Origin: Hybos culiciformis
Lineage: Eukaryota > Arthropoda > Insecta > Diptera > Hybotidae
Reading direction: 5' to 3'
Length of the DNA: 64,000 nt
Assembly (NCBI GenBank): GCA_964007475.1
Contig: OZ023273.1
Coordinates: 102,298,485-102,362,484 of the forward strand
Below, in pieces: positions 49,388 through 61,112 of this stretch. The notes beneath the pieces were generated by a model. That model did not search any database. It was given only the letters and a program-made list of their open reading frames with translations, and was not told where the DNA came from. The position numbers were made by a program, and so were the translations under genes. How positions within the stretch are numbered: the first letter of the stretch is position 1; each line of letters opens with the position of its first letter.

Positions 49388-49957
49388 TCCTCATTGGGAA
49401 TCGAACCAGGCTCCTTCAGACTTACAGTGTGATGTTCTACTACTAAGCCATATTGTCTATATGAGTTTAGCTTTCTAAACAAATACAAAAAATATTTTTG
49501 ATTTATTTTCCTAAATAATATTAAATCTCATTTTATGGCAAAATAGATTTTTTGTTTGTATTAATTTTTTGTTTGTGTTAGTTAATTTTTCAAACTCGTT
49601 TTTTGAGTATTCTAATTCTTTTCTTATTTTCTTTTTTGAGTATTATTTTTTATTCCCCTACAATAAAACAAAAACAAAAAAATGAATGGTTTATTAGAAT
49701 TTTTTTATTATATTTTAGAAATCCAAAATCATATGGGCTATATGGCTTAGTGGCTAGAACATCGGACTATAAGAGTGAAGGTGTCAGGTTCGATTCCCCA
49801 ATGAATACATTTTTTTTTTAATTTTTTTTTAAAAATGATGACGGACGATTCTCAGAAAAATGATGACGATTCTCAGAAAAATTCTATATGAAAATGGATT
49901 TTTACCCTCTACCAAATTTCTTCCAACGCCGCTAAAGAAGTATAAACTTCAAAAATT
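49388..49957 (+). mobile_element. Composite element with two opposed tRNA-like heads and H1 hairpin tail
   Basis: A minus-strand head at 49390-49461 (B box GGTTCGATTCC, A-box relative TGGCTTAGTAG) is followed by about 270 bp of A/T-rich interior. A plus-strand head at 49735-49806 follows (A box TGGCTTAGTGG, B box GGTTCGATTCC), then a T-rich linker. The H1 tail at 49832-49957 (GATGACGGACGATTCTCAG ... CCCTCTACC ... CCGCTAAAG) ends in GAAGTATAAACTTC. This is the same part order and length class as 26524-27120. A 72-codon frame at 49603-49821 simply runs through the second head. Confidence 0.82.
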
Positions 49958-50063
49958 TTAATATTTCCAATCTACATTGAGAAAATTTCTTCATTTTATT
50001 ATTTTTAATCAACTAATTATTTTAAATTATATGAAATGCCGAAACATACAAAACATTTATATC

Positions 50064-50958
50064 TTAAGGGGTTACCCCCACTTGTGATTTTGAAAAAATC
50101 GATTTTTTTTTTATTGCATTGTTTTGAAGTATAAGTATTTGAAAATATGTCCTGACAATTTCAAGTCGATCCGAACAAAATTGACTGAGATATGAGCGTT
50201 GAAAGAAAATAATAGACGCAGCACGGATTGCACTGGCAGAGAGACGGGCGGCCGAGAACACTCGTGAAGGAAGAATGTTACGAAGGCAACACCAAATTTC
50301 CGTTTTGCAAAAGGCATCGTCGGCGGAAGAACTTCTGTATGGACCCAGAATAGATGACTCTATGTAAGTTTACAAAAAAAAAATATTTTCTTCGGGTAAA
50401 CTGAAATTGAAACTTTAAACGCGTTTTTCTCGAAATGGCATTTCTGAAGTCGGTGACCAAGATTACTCGAACACTTATGAATCGATCTTCTTGAAATTTT
50501 GCAAGCTTATTTAATACATAAAAATGTAGTCTTTAATCGTTCGATTTTTTTTTTCGAAAAGAAATGGCCGTTTTATAGCCAAAAAACGGGCGTTAAAATT
50601 GAACCATTAACTTTGACTGTCCGCCATTTTGTGAAAAATGAATATTTTTTTAAATCCTTCGATTAAAGACTAGTTTATACTTATATTTGACTAAACCAAT
50701 CCACATTTTTTATTTCAGATGATCCACTTCACAACGATGTTGGTCACCGCAAACCATATACATGAAAAAATTTTTTCATTGCCAGCCATTTGCCACTAAA
50801 CAATGTAATATTTTTCAATAAAAAAATTACTGAAAGTTCTTCAAGATGTATTCTTTCAGATGATATATTGATCGATTAAAAAAGTTTTGTAGTTTTCTTT
50901 AAAAAAATTCATGAAAAAGGCCTTTTTTTTGGTGGTACAAGTGGGGGTAACCCCTTAA
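50064..50958 (+). mobile_element. TTAA-flanked DNA transposon, internally deleted
   Basis: TTAA at 50064-50067 and at 50955-50958 flank an 887-bp element (50068-50954). Its ends are a perfect 18-bp inverted repeat, GGGGTTACCCCCACTTGT. The TTAA target is used by piggyBac, Kolobok and a few other superfamilies. The G-rich terminus is not the usual piggyBac CCY start, so Kolobok-like or unassigned is safer. An inner 9-bp inverted repeat (GGTGACCAA, TTGGTCACC) lies at 50450 and 50740. A short coding remnant sits at 50203-50367. The plus-strand content is GC-richer than the host flanks. Confidence 0.88.
50203..50367 (+). pseudogene. C-terminal remnant of a transposon protein, about 54 codons
   Basis: An open frame begins after an in-frame TGA at 50200 and ends at TAA 50365-50367. 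The translation is a well-mixed, charged stretch unlike the Phe/Ile/Lys noise nearby: ARIALAERRAAENTREGRML, then RRQHQISVLQKASSAEELLY, then GPRIDDSM at the end. A potential splice acceptor (AATAG, at 50214) precedes it. Its position inside a TTAA-flanked TIR element suggests the last exon of a transposase. I do not recognise the family securely. The upstream coding part is missing, so this cannot be a full protein. Confidence 0.6.
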
Positions 50959-51589
50959 GTACCAGCTGAAGAAACTGTTGAAAAAGAATTGTTATTATCA
51001 ATGACATAATCTTTAACGTTTTGCAACTCATAGCTACACCATTTGGTAAAAAACTATTTCGAGTATCATTCATTAATATAATAATGCATTCATGAATAAA
51101 AAATTTGTAACAATAAAGCTGGCGCCTAAAATATGACAACCGAGAAGTCAAAAAAATTATACTGATGAAAGAATAACAAAATATACTTTATGTGTGCAAG
51201 CAAGTTATGATACAATCAAATTCAACAATCAATTCATATATTATCTTTCCGCAGGACAAATGAAAAATTATCAAAGGATCTCAATATACCTTTAACAAAA
51301 CAATTTACAAATTGATGTAAAGTTTCTTTACAAATTCATAATTTAATTAAATTGATTTATGATTGTATAATTTTGTTGAAAGATATATGTATATATATAT
51401 ATATATTTCTTTAATTGAATACAAAAGATGAGTTATGCATATTTTATCAAAAAGTAACAATCAAATAATTTAATTTTCTATATTTTCAGAATTTAAATTC
51501 AATTTGATTAATTTGAGATTTTCATAAATTGTAATTACATTGTGAACATACAAGTAATAATAATTGTAAATTGTAATTAGATTTGAATG

Positions 51590-51768
51590 TATTTTATTTA
51601 AGTGCCGATTTATGACTTCTGAAATGTTATAATCATAATTATTTAATTTGATTGAAAATATATGTGACTAAGGAATTTATTTTATTTAAGTGCCGATTTA
51701 TGACTTCTGAAATGTTATAATCATAATTATTTAATTTGATTGAAAATATATGTGACTAAGGAATTTAT
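51590..51768. repeat. Exact 88-bp tandem duplication
   Basis: Two consecutive identical units from TTTATTTAAGTGCCGATTTA to GTGACTAAGGAATTTAT, with starts 88 bp apart (the AGTGCCG landmark at 51601 and 51689). Identity means a very recent event or an assembly artefact. Confidence 0.93.
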
Positions 51769-51824
51769 ATAGTAACTCTTAAAAAAATTTTGTAGTCAAA
51801 TTATTATTTTTTTATTAAACTTAC

Positions 51825-52013
51825 TTGTCTAAAAAAAATCTCATTCTAATACATATTAGGCTCCAAACTCTTATAATCTACTTGTATGCCAAAGAAATTA
51901 TAAGTCAAGAATGGCCTTATGAAAAAAAAATGACCCCAGTTTTTGTTTGCAATGATGTTCCCAGTTTAATCTCCGATGGCATAAAAAATGTAAACCAACA
52001 AAAGAAAATGTGA
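51825..52013 (+). other. Protein-like open frame, left arm of an inverted duplication
   Basis: A 62-codon frame starts at a TTG. It contains KEIISQEWPYEKKMTPVFVC and NDVPSLISDGIKNVNQ. Two of its segments recur inverted at 53172-53305, where the reading KEIINQEWP is kept with synonymous or conservative changes. That is more than expected for random A/T sequence. No family is recognised. It may be an exon fragment of a host gene or of a transposon. Confidence 0.35.
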
Positions 52014-53171
52014 ACAAAATAAAAAAGGAATGTTATTATTACTTTTTTATTATACCGTAATAAAATCAATGAAGAGAAAAATTGTTTTTATTTTTTTTTT
52101 AAATTAAATATATTTAAACTCATCAAAAGAATATTTTGAAATTAATTAATAATTCTATAAAGCTTGGTAGGAATCTTTTAATGAATTAATTTAAAATAAT
52201 TCTCGAAAAAGCTTAACATTCAAAAAATTAAAATAATGCACAATAAGTACAAAATTAAAACAATTAAATATTAAAAAGTAAAGTTTTAGGTAAGTTTAAT
52301 TTTTATAAATTTTTTTACGCATATTTGAATAAAACAATTTCTTCCATTTTCACAAAAAAATTACTTACAATATATTTTCTTTGTTTTCTGAATTTCTCAT
52401 CGGTAATATGATTCTCAAAATTAAGATCCTATATAGAACTTCTTACTATTTAAAAAAAAATGTGATCAAATTTTGAATGCATTTCAGTTGTTATTTCTCT
52501 AAAAGACTCATAAAATTGAAAACTTTTTGACTTCTAATCGAACCTAACATTAACATTGTTAAAATATGTAAAAAAAACTGAGAAATACTTTGCAATATTT
52601 AAATTAAAAAATTAATTGAGTAGCAAGAACTTTTATTTCAAATTAATAAATATTATCATGAAAATATTGGTAACACTACATATTTTCGATTACTTCGATC
52701 ATGATTTAGATTGGATATTATTTGATAAAATTAATAATTGAACAATATTTAACCATAAAATTATTTGATTTCGGGAATAAAAGATCAGAAAACATTAAAC
52801 ATTCAACTAAAGTAAGCCGACAACGACATAACAAGTTAATAAAATTTACAGGACAATAGTAATTTTGTCACTTGAACTTTTAAAATTTGACTTTGTAATA
52901 ACGGTAGAACTAACATTTTTTGTTCTATTTTCAGATTGAAATTTCAGAATTATTTTTCAAGAACATATGGTATTTTATAATGTTATTTTTGTTTATATAG
53001 TTCATTTGCATTAATAAATTAAGTAAAAACATACCCTTCTCTATGATTAATGAAAATAAAATTGCAATTATGAATATTTATTATTCACATCAAGAAAAAA
53101 AATTATTATTTTCACAAATGTTAAACTATTGTATTCATTTTTACTCGAAAATTTGATGTTTATTTTTTTTT

Positions 53172-53305
53172 GGGAACATCATTGCAAACAAAAACTTGAC
53201 CCCCTAGCTTTTTCTCTTTCTTTAAATAAATATATATGAAAAAAGAAAGGGACAAAAAATTCAAAGGCCATTCTTGATTTATAATTTCTTTGTTGTATGC
53301 CAATT
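53172..53305 (-). repeat. Inverted, diverged copy of 51890-51962
   Basis: GGGAACATCATTGCAAACAA (53172 on) matches the inverse of 51938-51962. AAGGCCATTCTTGATTTATA (53264 on) matches the inverse of 51890-51918. The gap between the two matches is larger here (66 bp against 20 bp). The arms enclose about 1.2 kb. Confidence 0.7.
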
Positions 53306-54571
53306 CGGAACTTGTTCAATCATAAATCAATTTCCTTTATAAAAGAAAGGTATTCAAAAATTTTTTTAAATGTATGCTAAAAATATGATTGAGACAAAAA
53401 TTTCATATGGCATCATAAAAATATTTTCTTGTTATTTTACTTCATTTTTCTTACAGTTATCTCAATTACATCATTGTCTCAAATAGTCTAATTAAATTTG
53501 TTGTGTTTAATTCTAATGATAAAAAAAGGATGTCACATTTCCACTAACATGTTATGTTTGCGATTTCTTAAATTATGTGAATTTTTTCTTTTTGGTTTCT
53601 TTTATACAAATTATTAAATTTATTAAAACAAAGCGGATGAATTTAATTAATTTAATTTGTTACATTTTATTACGCTATAAGACAATTATTTAAAATCTTC
53701 AATAAGAATTAAAGCATTAAACTGACGGGAAATGTTTATTACAGTTTAAAGAAATTTAAATTTTTGTAAATGAGAAAGTTAAATTTTTAGCTTGTAATAC
53801 TTTTTAACATAAATTATTGTAAAAAATAAATTTAATTTGTCAATAATAGTTTTGATGCAATTATATATTTATACTAAATAGAATGGTTCTTCGAATTCGA
53901 AAGCAGAATCTTATTTAGTAGAAATTTCAATCGATAATTTACAAGTTAGTGGATACTAAAAGTTTCTAGGTATACTCTACCAAAGGTATATCTATACTTA
54001 TAATTGCAAATAATATTGTAAAAAATTACAATTAAATACAAATATTTATAATTCACTTAAACATAAAATAATTATTAAAATAGGAATAAATAAATATTTT
54101 GAAAATTTCTCTTAAATAAATTTAAAATTTAAATCGTACACATTTCGAAAATTACAATAAAGCCACCAAATTTATGAATGAATTATATACAACAACTATT
54201 AAATATTGCATACAACAATTTTCAAAAAAAATATTAAATGAAAGTCATAAATCATAATGGTAAATGTTTTGAAAATTATATTATGAATAAATATTTTTAA
54301 TTGTAATTAATTATTATTATTTTTTGGAAATGTTTCAAAATTTATCTTTTACAATTTATCAATAAGAATATTTAATATGCAATTGTACAATTTGTATTAT
54401 TATAAACGTGAAATAGATAATTATTCATAATCTTATTAATATCATAACAATGTTTAAAACTATATACAATAGAACGATTACACATAAAGAGAAGGAAATG
54501 TTTTTTTCGTAATTCATTCATAGGAACATCTATAACAGCGAAGCCCAAATTAGAACTAATTTAGAGCATAT

Positions 54572-54865
54572 AGAAAATACTAAGGTTTTTTTCATATCAC
54601 ACCAACCCAATTTTTATTTAAAAAACATTCACTGTAAAAAAATTATTTCTAAAGACATAATTAAGAAAACTAAATTGTGTGTTGTATGTTTTTTGAATAA
54701 AATTACGTTTTATTTTTCAGAAAATACTAAGGTTTTTTTCATATCACACCAACCCAATTTTTATTTAAAAAACATTCACTGTAAAAAAATTATTTCTAAA
54801 GACATAATTAAGAAAACTAAATTGTGTGTTGTATGTTTTTTGAATAAAATTACGTTTTATTTTTC
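54572..54865. repeat. Exact 147-bp tandem duplication
   Basis: Two adjacent identical units (AGAAAATACTAAGGTTTTTT at 54572 and 54719) through TTACGTTTTATTTTTC. The 69-codon frame 54675-54884 exists only because of the repeat. Identity again implies recency or an assembly duplication. Confidence 0.93.
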
Positions 54866-57154
54866 TGTTTTAATTCAATCCTAAAAAATTTCAAAAATGC
54901 TTCTTAAGCTGATATATTACGATTCACATCAACTGACAAATTTTTTTTAAAAGCTTTCCTTTTCTATTTAAAACAAAAGATTTTTCTGTCAGATTTTTGT
55001 TTTACTTAATACAGAAATTTGTATGAGCCAGAAAGGGAAAGAGATATAAAATTAAGGAGAAATGATTGAAGAAAAAAGCTTGATTTAAAAATTTATTCAA
55101 ATTTGACCCTTTCATAAAAACTCAACGGTCAATTGATTTAAATCGTACTCTAATAATATTTTATATAAAAAGTGATTCCTGCGGGATTTTAAAAAATTAA
55201 AATAAAATTGTATAAAAGACCTTCCAGTCTAAAAGAGTAAGAAATATAAATTTTATATTTTTAACAGTGTATTTAAAAAGACTAGAAATAAAAAGGAAAA
55301 AAAAAATTTATTTTTTTTTTTGTGAATCAAAGTGAGCATACGAATAATGAAATGAGTATACGATTTTATATGCGAGTATACGATTTTTTTTTTTCATTGA
55401 AAATGATTACACATTTTTTTATTCCTATGCATTTGAGTATAAAAAAAAAAAATTTTGCTCGCGAGCATAGGCTTGGGCATCAGTGATCTATAATATTCAA
55501 TAATTTTTATATAAAATATATTTTTATATTTTTAATTTTTGAATTTTGTACCTAAAAACCTTCTGAGCTTTCAAAATGAACGAGTATTATAATATGAATT
55601 ATATATGTTTAGTTCCTTATTTCGAAGTTTTAGTGTTAATATTTGTATTCAATTCAACATTATACAGATTTCAGTAACAACAGTGTTAAACTTATCAGTT
55701 GTCATAAAGTATTATTATAGAGATAAAATTGGTGATATTTTGTACTCAATGAACTGTCGTTTTGAATTTTTTTGCTAGGAAAACATTAACAAACATTTTG
55801 TTAGTTATTATTAATATTTTTGTTTAAAAAACATGACTATATGGAATACAAATTTTTCATGTTGCCACGAAATTTTCAGAATAATCGAAATTAAAAATTA
55901 AATTTATTTTTATTTCCCTAGAATTTTAAATCTCTTGAGATTTTTTCATTTAATATATACATATAATACCTAATAGATTTATTTTTAGAATTAAATGAAA
56001 ATTGAAAATAACCAAAATATTATATATATTATTATACATATATGATAAACAATCAATATTATAAAATTTTTTATTGACCAAAATTTTAATAATTTTGGAA
56101 AACCAATTTGAATTATAACACACTGTGAAAAATATATCTGATCAAATATTTCCTTTCACTAGATATTATATACTTTTTTTAGTCAGTCCAGTTTGTTATC
56201 TGTTGCACCTATTTGAAGCGTTACACATCGATAACTTTTTTACTGGATTTGTGTCACTTAAATACAACATATTCATTATTTTATTAAATATTATATTTTC
56301 TTTGTTATGATTTATGTGCTACGATTTATGTGTTACGATTTATGTTTTGAGTTTAACCTATTTCAGTCGCAGTGTAAAAAAAACTATATGTATTATCAAC
56401 CTAGATTTTTTTTAATTTATGTTCACAATATTGATAAAATATTGGAAAGAATAGTGTAACAAAATCATTTATACATATTTTTACGTTTGTTTAGAATATA
56501 TTTCTATGAATTAAAATGTATATGCTATTAGAATTTATGCTATTCGTTTTTAATGTAAAATAAACATGAAATAAATAACTATGGCTGAAATAACGACACG
56601 AAAATTATAATATAGTCTCAAAATATTAACCATACATATTTATGATACATATTATGATGATAAGAAGGAAAATATAATTTTTAATTTTATCAGTTAATTT
56701 AATTTATTATATCAAAAACAAATTTTGATCAATAATTTTCCCTTATGAACATAATATATTTTTTAAATTTTATTGAATTCCTCAATGAATAAATGAAAAT
56801 GATTAATCGTAATCGTCATTTCATTATATTTTCATTGTTAAATTAAATTTATTCTTTACTCTTTGATAAACCAACAAAAAAAATGTTTAACCAATTAAAA
56901 TTAATTGCTAAATTTATTCAAATTTTTTTTTATTAATTTCTTTAACAATAATCTTGCTTTGTTTTATTCATTATTAACAAATAATTGACTCTTCATTGAC
57001 GAGAAAAATTGTATTTACAAGTAGATTGAAGCAATTATGTAGTAGGGGTAATTTTTCCAACACATTTTTTTACATAATTATAATATTGCCTTTTGGATGA
57101 TTACTTTAAATGTGTTCCAAAATAAGAAAAAACTTAATATATATAACAAAAATT
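54866..57154. other. AT-rich region, no gene seen
   Basis: Near 55335-55380 a short direct repeat, GAGTATACGATTTT, occurs. The 12-bp palindrome TGCTCGCGAGCA lies at 55456-55467. No coding domain was found. Confidence 0.5.
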
Positions 57155-57483
57155 TTTGTTATAACCGCGAAACTAATTTTATTTTTGTCATAACCGCGAA
57201 TTTTTGTTATAACCGCGAAATGAAAAAAATCGAATTTTTGTGTTTCGCGGTTATAACAAAAAATTTTATTATAACCGCGAAATGATCGAATTTTTGTGTT
57301 TCGCGGTTATAACAAACATTTTTGTTATAACCGCGAAACCCAAAAAATCGATTTTTGTCATTTCGCGGTTATAACAAAAATTTTTGTTATAACCGCGAAA
57401 CACAAAAATTCGATTTTTTTCATTTCGCGGTAATAACAAATTTTTTTGTTATAACCGCGAAATACAAAAATTCGATTTTTTTC
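57155..57483. repeat. Array of TTATAACCGCGAAA in alternating orientation
   Basis: Eleven copies of the motif: forward at about 57160, 57188, 57209, 57271, 57326, 57387 and 57449, and inverse (TTTCGCGGTTATAA) at about 57242, 57299, 57361 and 57424. From 57209 on, forward and inverse copies strictly alternate with a period near 60 bp. They are separated by CAAAAATTCGATTTTT-type and CAAAAATTTTTG spacers that are themselves dyads. The result is a chain of nested palindromes. Confidence 0.93.
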
Positions 57484-59266
57484 AGTTTGGCCAAGTATGG
57501 TTTATAGTATTGAAATACATCTTCTCTTACTGTCTATATTTTTCATTAACTTTTTGATGCAATTACAACATCGACATAGTAAAAAAAAAAATAGATGATT
57601 GTTAAAGTCCCTTTATAACATCTGCAGAATAGTTAATTAAACTTGTGTAAGAAAAATAGTTTAATAAAATGTAGAATATCATCAGTTTTCTGCATGGAAA
57701 TTTATTTATTCATTTCAATTCATACTTGTTTTTGAAATATGTGTGACTTATTTTATTATCATTTGCTTGCTAGAAATAATTTTCTGAATGAGTATGTTTA
57801 AGACACTTTTACAGTAGTACTTGTACGAAGGAAATTGATGGATTGTCAAAGTTATATTTAATATTCTATTATTTTTATATGTGCAGATATGTCTCACAGT
57901 ATAAAATTACATATTGCTCGTTGGCTGGAAAAAATTTTTAATTTTGTTTCATTATGCATGCATAAAATTTTTTTAAATTTTATTTTATTTTAATTATCTC
58001 TAAAAAATTAAGTATAGGTACTAATTGTTAAAGTAAAAAAAAAATATTTCAATTTTTTATTATCTTGTTCCATAAAAGATAAAAGATACAGATTTCTCTC
58101 ACGAATTTTAAAATAAATAGTATATCAATCAAACTCTCACATCATTTTCGCATTTATTCATTATTTATGTCCAGCTGTCAATTATATTTTGTTTTTTTTT
58201 TTACTTTATTTTAAGATAATAAATTAAGTAGAAAATTAACAAATTCTAAAAATGGTATTTTTAAAAAAAGAATTTTAGACGAACAAAAATTTAGCATAAA
58301 AATTTAATGAAATTTTTTTTATTAAAACTTATAATTCTAAAATAACTTAACGATGAAAGACAGAACAATGAATATTTGGGAAAAGCTTTTTCTGACTAAC
58401 TTAATTTTAATTTTTATAAGTGAACGGTGGTGTCGAAAATTTATGCTATTTCTTTCTGTATTATTATATCTAAAATAATACGTCTAATTGTAAATAATGT
58501 TTGTGCCTCTTTTAATACATATGAACACAGAGGGTTTTCTATCAAGCTCGTATTGATTCAAACTTTATTCTCAAATAAACCAGAACTGGAAATAACAATA
58601 TCTCATATATCCCAGAATTTAAAAAAGTAAAATTGAATTTGTGAACGGCTTTATGACAAAATTATTTCATTCATCAAATAACAGCAGTAAAATCGTGTCG
58701 TTCACAATTAAAAAGCATAGAATATTAAATCGGATTTCAATTTTTTCAATAATCGCTAATAAGTGAACATAGACTCTTAATATCGAAAGCCAAAAATTAA
58801 ATTAATTTTACATTTTGGAGATTTCGAAAAGGCTTTCCAGAATTTATATCTTCTCAATTTTCGTTTCAATGACTTATTTTTCTTCAATAAAATTTGATCA
58901 TATTGAAAATAACTGATGCAACTATATAACTAGAATCTTGAAATAAGTCTATATATACAAAAACTAAAGAACTATCACAAATAAAATTGAAGTTATATAT
59001 TATGGTTTTAAAATTTCAAGTCGCAGTTTATTAGTTAAAAGAAAAAATTATATTTTTGCTACATAATTTGTTAAATAACCTTAATGTTCAAATAAAAATT
59101 AATAATTACATTCTTTCTTTACACGACCTTAAATGTATATCCCTTCCCTTTAATAAAATAGAAGCCTAATCGCAAAAAAATTTACATAAACTCAAAAAGT
59201 AATAAAAATCATAACATCATAAAACATTGCACATATATTACATATATATAGAATAAATTTGTAAAG
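57484..59266. other. AT-rich region, no gene seen
   Basis: Only low-complexity sequence. The 67-codon frame 58427-58630 has no recognisable domain. Confidence 0.5.
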
Positions 59267-59675
59267 TAATGGCTCGATCACAGCTAATACCGCAAAGCAA
59301 TTAAGAGCTATCGTAAAAACAGATTTTCTCCGTTATTTCTTAGTTAATTTAAATAAAAATTATAAAAAACGCAAGAAATTAATTTTATTTATTTTTTGTA
59401 AAAAGAATTTCTTAAAATTATTTCATAATTAATTAGAAAACTGAATTTATTTTTTTTTGCTCCTGAGAAGATTAACTACATCACAAAATATTATTTTTGT
59501 TTCTTTTCACTGCGTTTCTTTTGCATCGAAATTTGGTTTTGCGGCATTTTTTTTTTATTATAAAAAAAAACAAAAGCAGTTGTTTGCAGTTGATTTTTTT
59601 TGCTTTCAGGTAAAATTAGCTGTGAACAGGTTACCGGAACATTCCTTTGCGGTATTAGCTGTGATCGAGCCATAA
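59267..59675. mobile_element. TIR element with TAA target duplication (PIF/Harbinger-like MITE)
   Basis: The element is 59270-59672 (403 bp) with a perfect 28-bp terminal inverted repeat. The outer part is TGGCTCGATCACAGCTAATA and the repeat continues through CCGCAAAG. It is flanked by TAA on both sides (59267-59269, 59673-59675). A 3-bp TAA/TTA duplication is the hallmark of PIF/Harbinger. The terminal sequence itself is not diagnostic. No transposase is encoded; the open frames on both strands (59457-59675, 59491-59673) simply include the TIR. Confidence 0.85.
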
Positions 59676-60992
59676 TATCTCATCTTTAGCTTTCGTAAAA
59701 ATTTTATTGTGATTTTTAAAATTTCCTCTTCTAGAAATAATAGAAGTATGATAAGGGAGAAAATTCATCTCTGCACTCTTATTCTACAAATTGTTAATGA
59801 GAAAAACATAAAACAATCTCTATAAAATATTAAAAAAAAATTTTGAGTTCCTGATCTTTTTCTACAACATAAGTAATGTTTTCTTTTAGAAATAAAATAC
59901 AACTGTGAAACTATTCAGTGTTGTTTAAACTTCTATATGTAAAAATATAAAAAAAATTGAAATATTTGCATAACAATTCAGAAGCCAAGTTGACAAAAAT
60001 GCACCAGACAAAAATGCACTCAATTTTTACCGATTAGAATCTTTTTTTGGCAAACTTTCAATTATCGTTTTTCATTAGTATACTTTTCACTTGTTATAAT
60101 GAATAAAAAAGTTTTCCATAAAAATGAAAATAATTTGTTAATTAGAGACATGAAAACTCTACATTGGCTTCAAGAATATGCTTAATATTTTTATGGTCCT
60201 GTTAAATTTCTTATTAGAATACTTAATTTTTTCTGCGTTCTTTAAACAAAATAGTTAATATGTATCATTCTAATTCACATTATTATTTACATTCCGAAAT
60301 AAATTTCTAATTTTCAATATAATATTTCTTTTTTTACAAAATTTTTCTAATGAAGAAATTCTATAAAGCTTTACAAGGTCAAAATAATTAAAATCTATAA
60401 AATCTATACTATATCGATGAATGACTTTGAACTTTAAGATATTTTCATGTAAGAAAGTAAATATGTATATCAGAAAAGCATTTACAAAAACTAAATTCAG
60501 TTCTTTTTTTTCGCTACACAAAATGACATCACGAATCAGTAACCCATGTGGCCATATGGTAAAAAATAATTAATTCAAAGGAAAATATTTTAAATATTTA
60601 TAAAAAATTTTCTTTTTTTTCCATTTATTTTAATTAGAGATAAAATTCTGAATATAATTTGTTTATTTTAACAATTTTCCATGAATGGTACATTCACTTT
60701 TAAAATCCAAATTTACATATGTATAGTTTTCTAAATATAAATTTATTTCTTTGTGGTAGAATTTTATGGAATTATATAGTGGTGAGTTATAAAACTGCTA
60801 GTATCAAGTTCAAAGTTTCTATTGCGTAGAAAAATAAGAGAAATTTCTACTAAAAAAAATCTGTGTAGTAATCCTATGGACAATCTTATTCAACATGTAA
60901 TTAGTCTTGAAGAACTCTTTTCAAACTCTGAAAAAGGAAATAAGACCTCTTAATGATTATTTCGTAGACTTCTAAATAATATAATCACTGTA
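59676..60992. other. AT-rich region, no gene seen
   Basis: No domain or repeat found. The 83-codon minus frame 60270-60521 is Lys/Ile/Phe/Asn-rich and unsupported. Confidence 0.5.
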
Positions 60993-61112
60993 ATTATACA
61001 CAGGGCTTTTTTTGGAAAAAAATATTTACCGGAACGCTATATTATTTTTAATTCTATAGAATGAAAACTGATACAGAAACTGAATTTCTGTTGATTGTAT
61101 TGTACATTAATA

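Noticed and set aside
57155..57483. CRISPR array
   Set aside because: The motif alternates in orientation, spacers are repetitive dyads rather than unique, and the context is eukaryotic.
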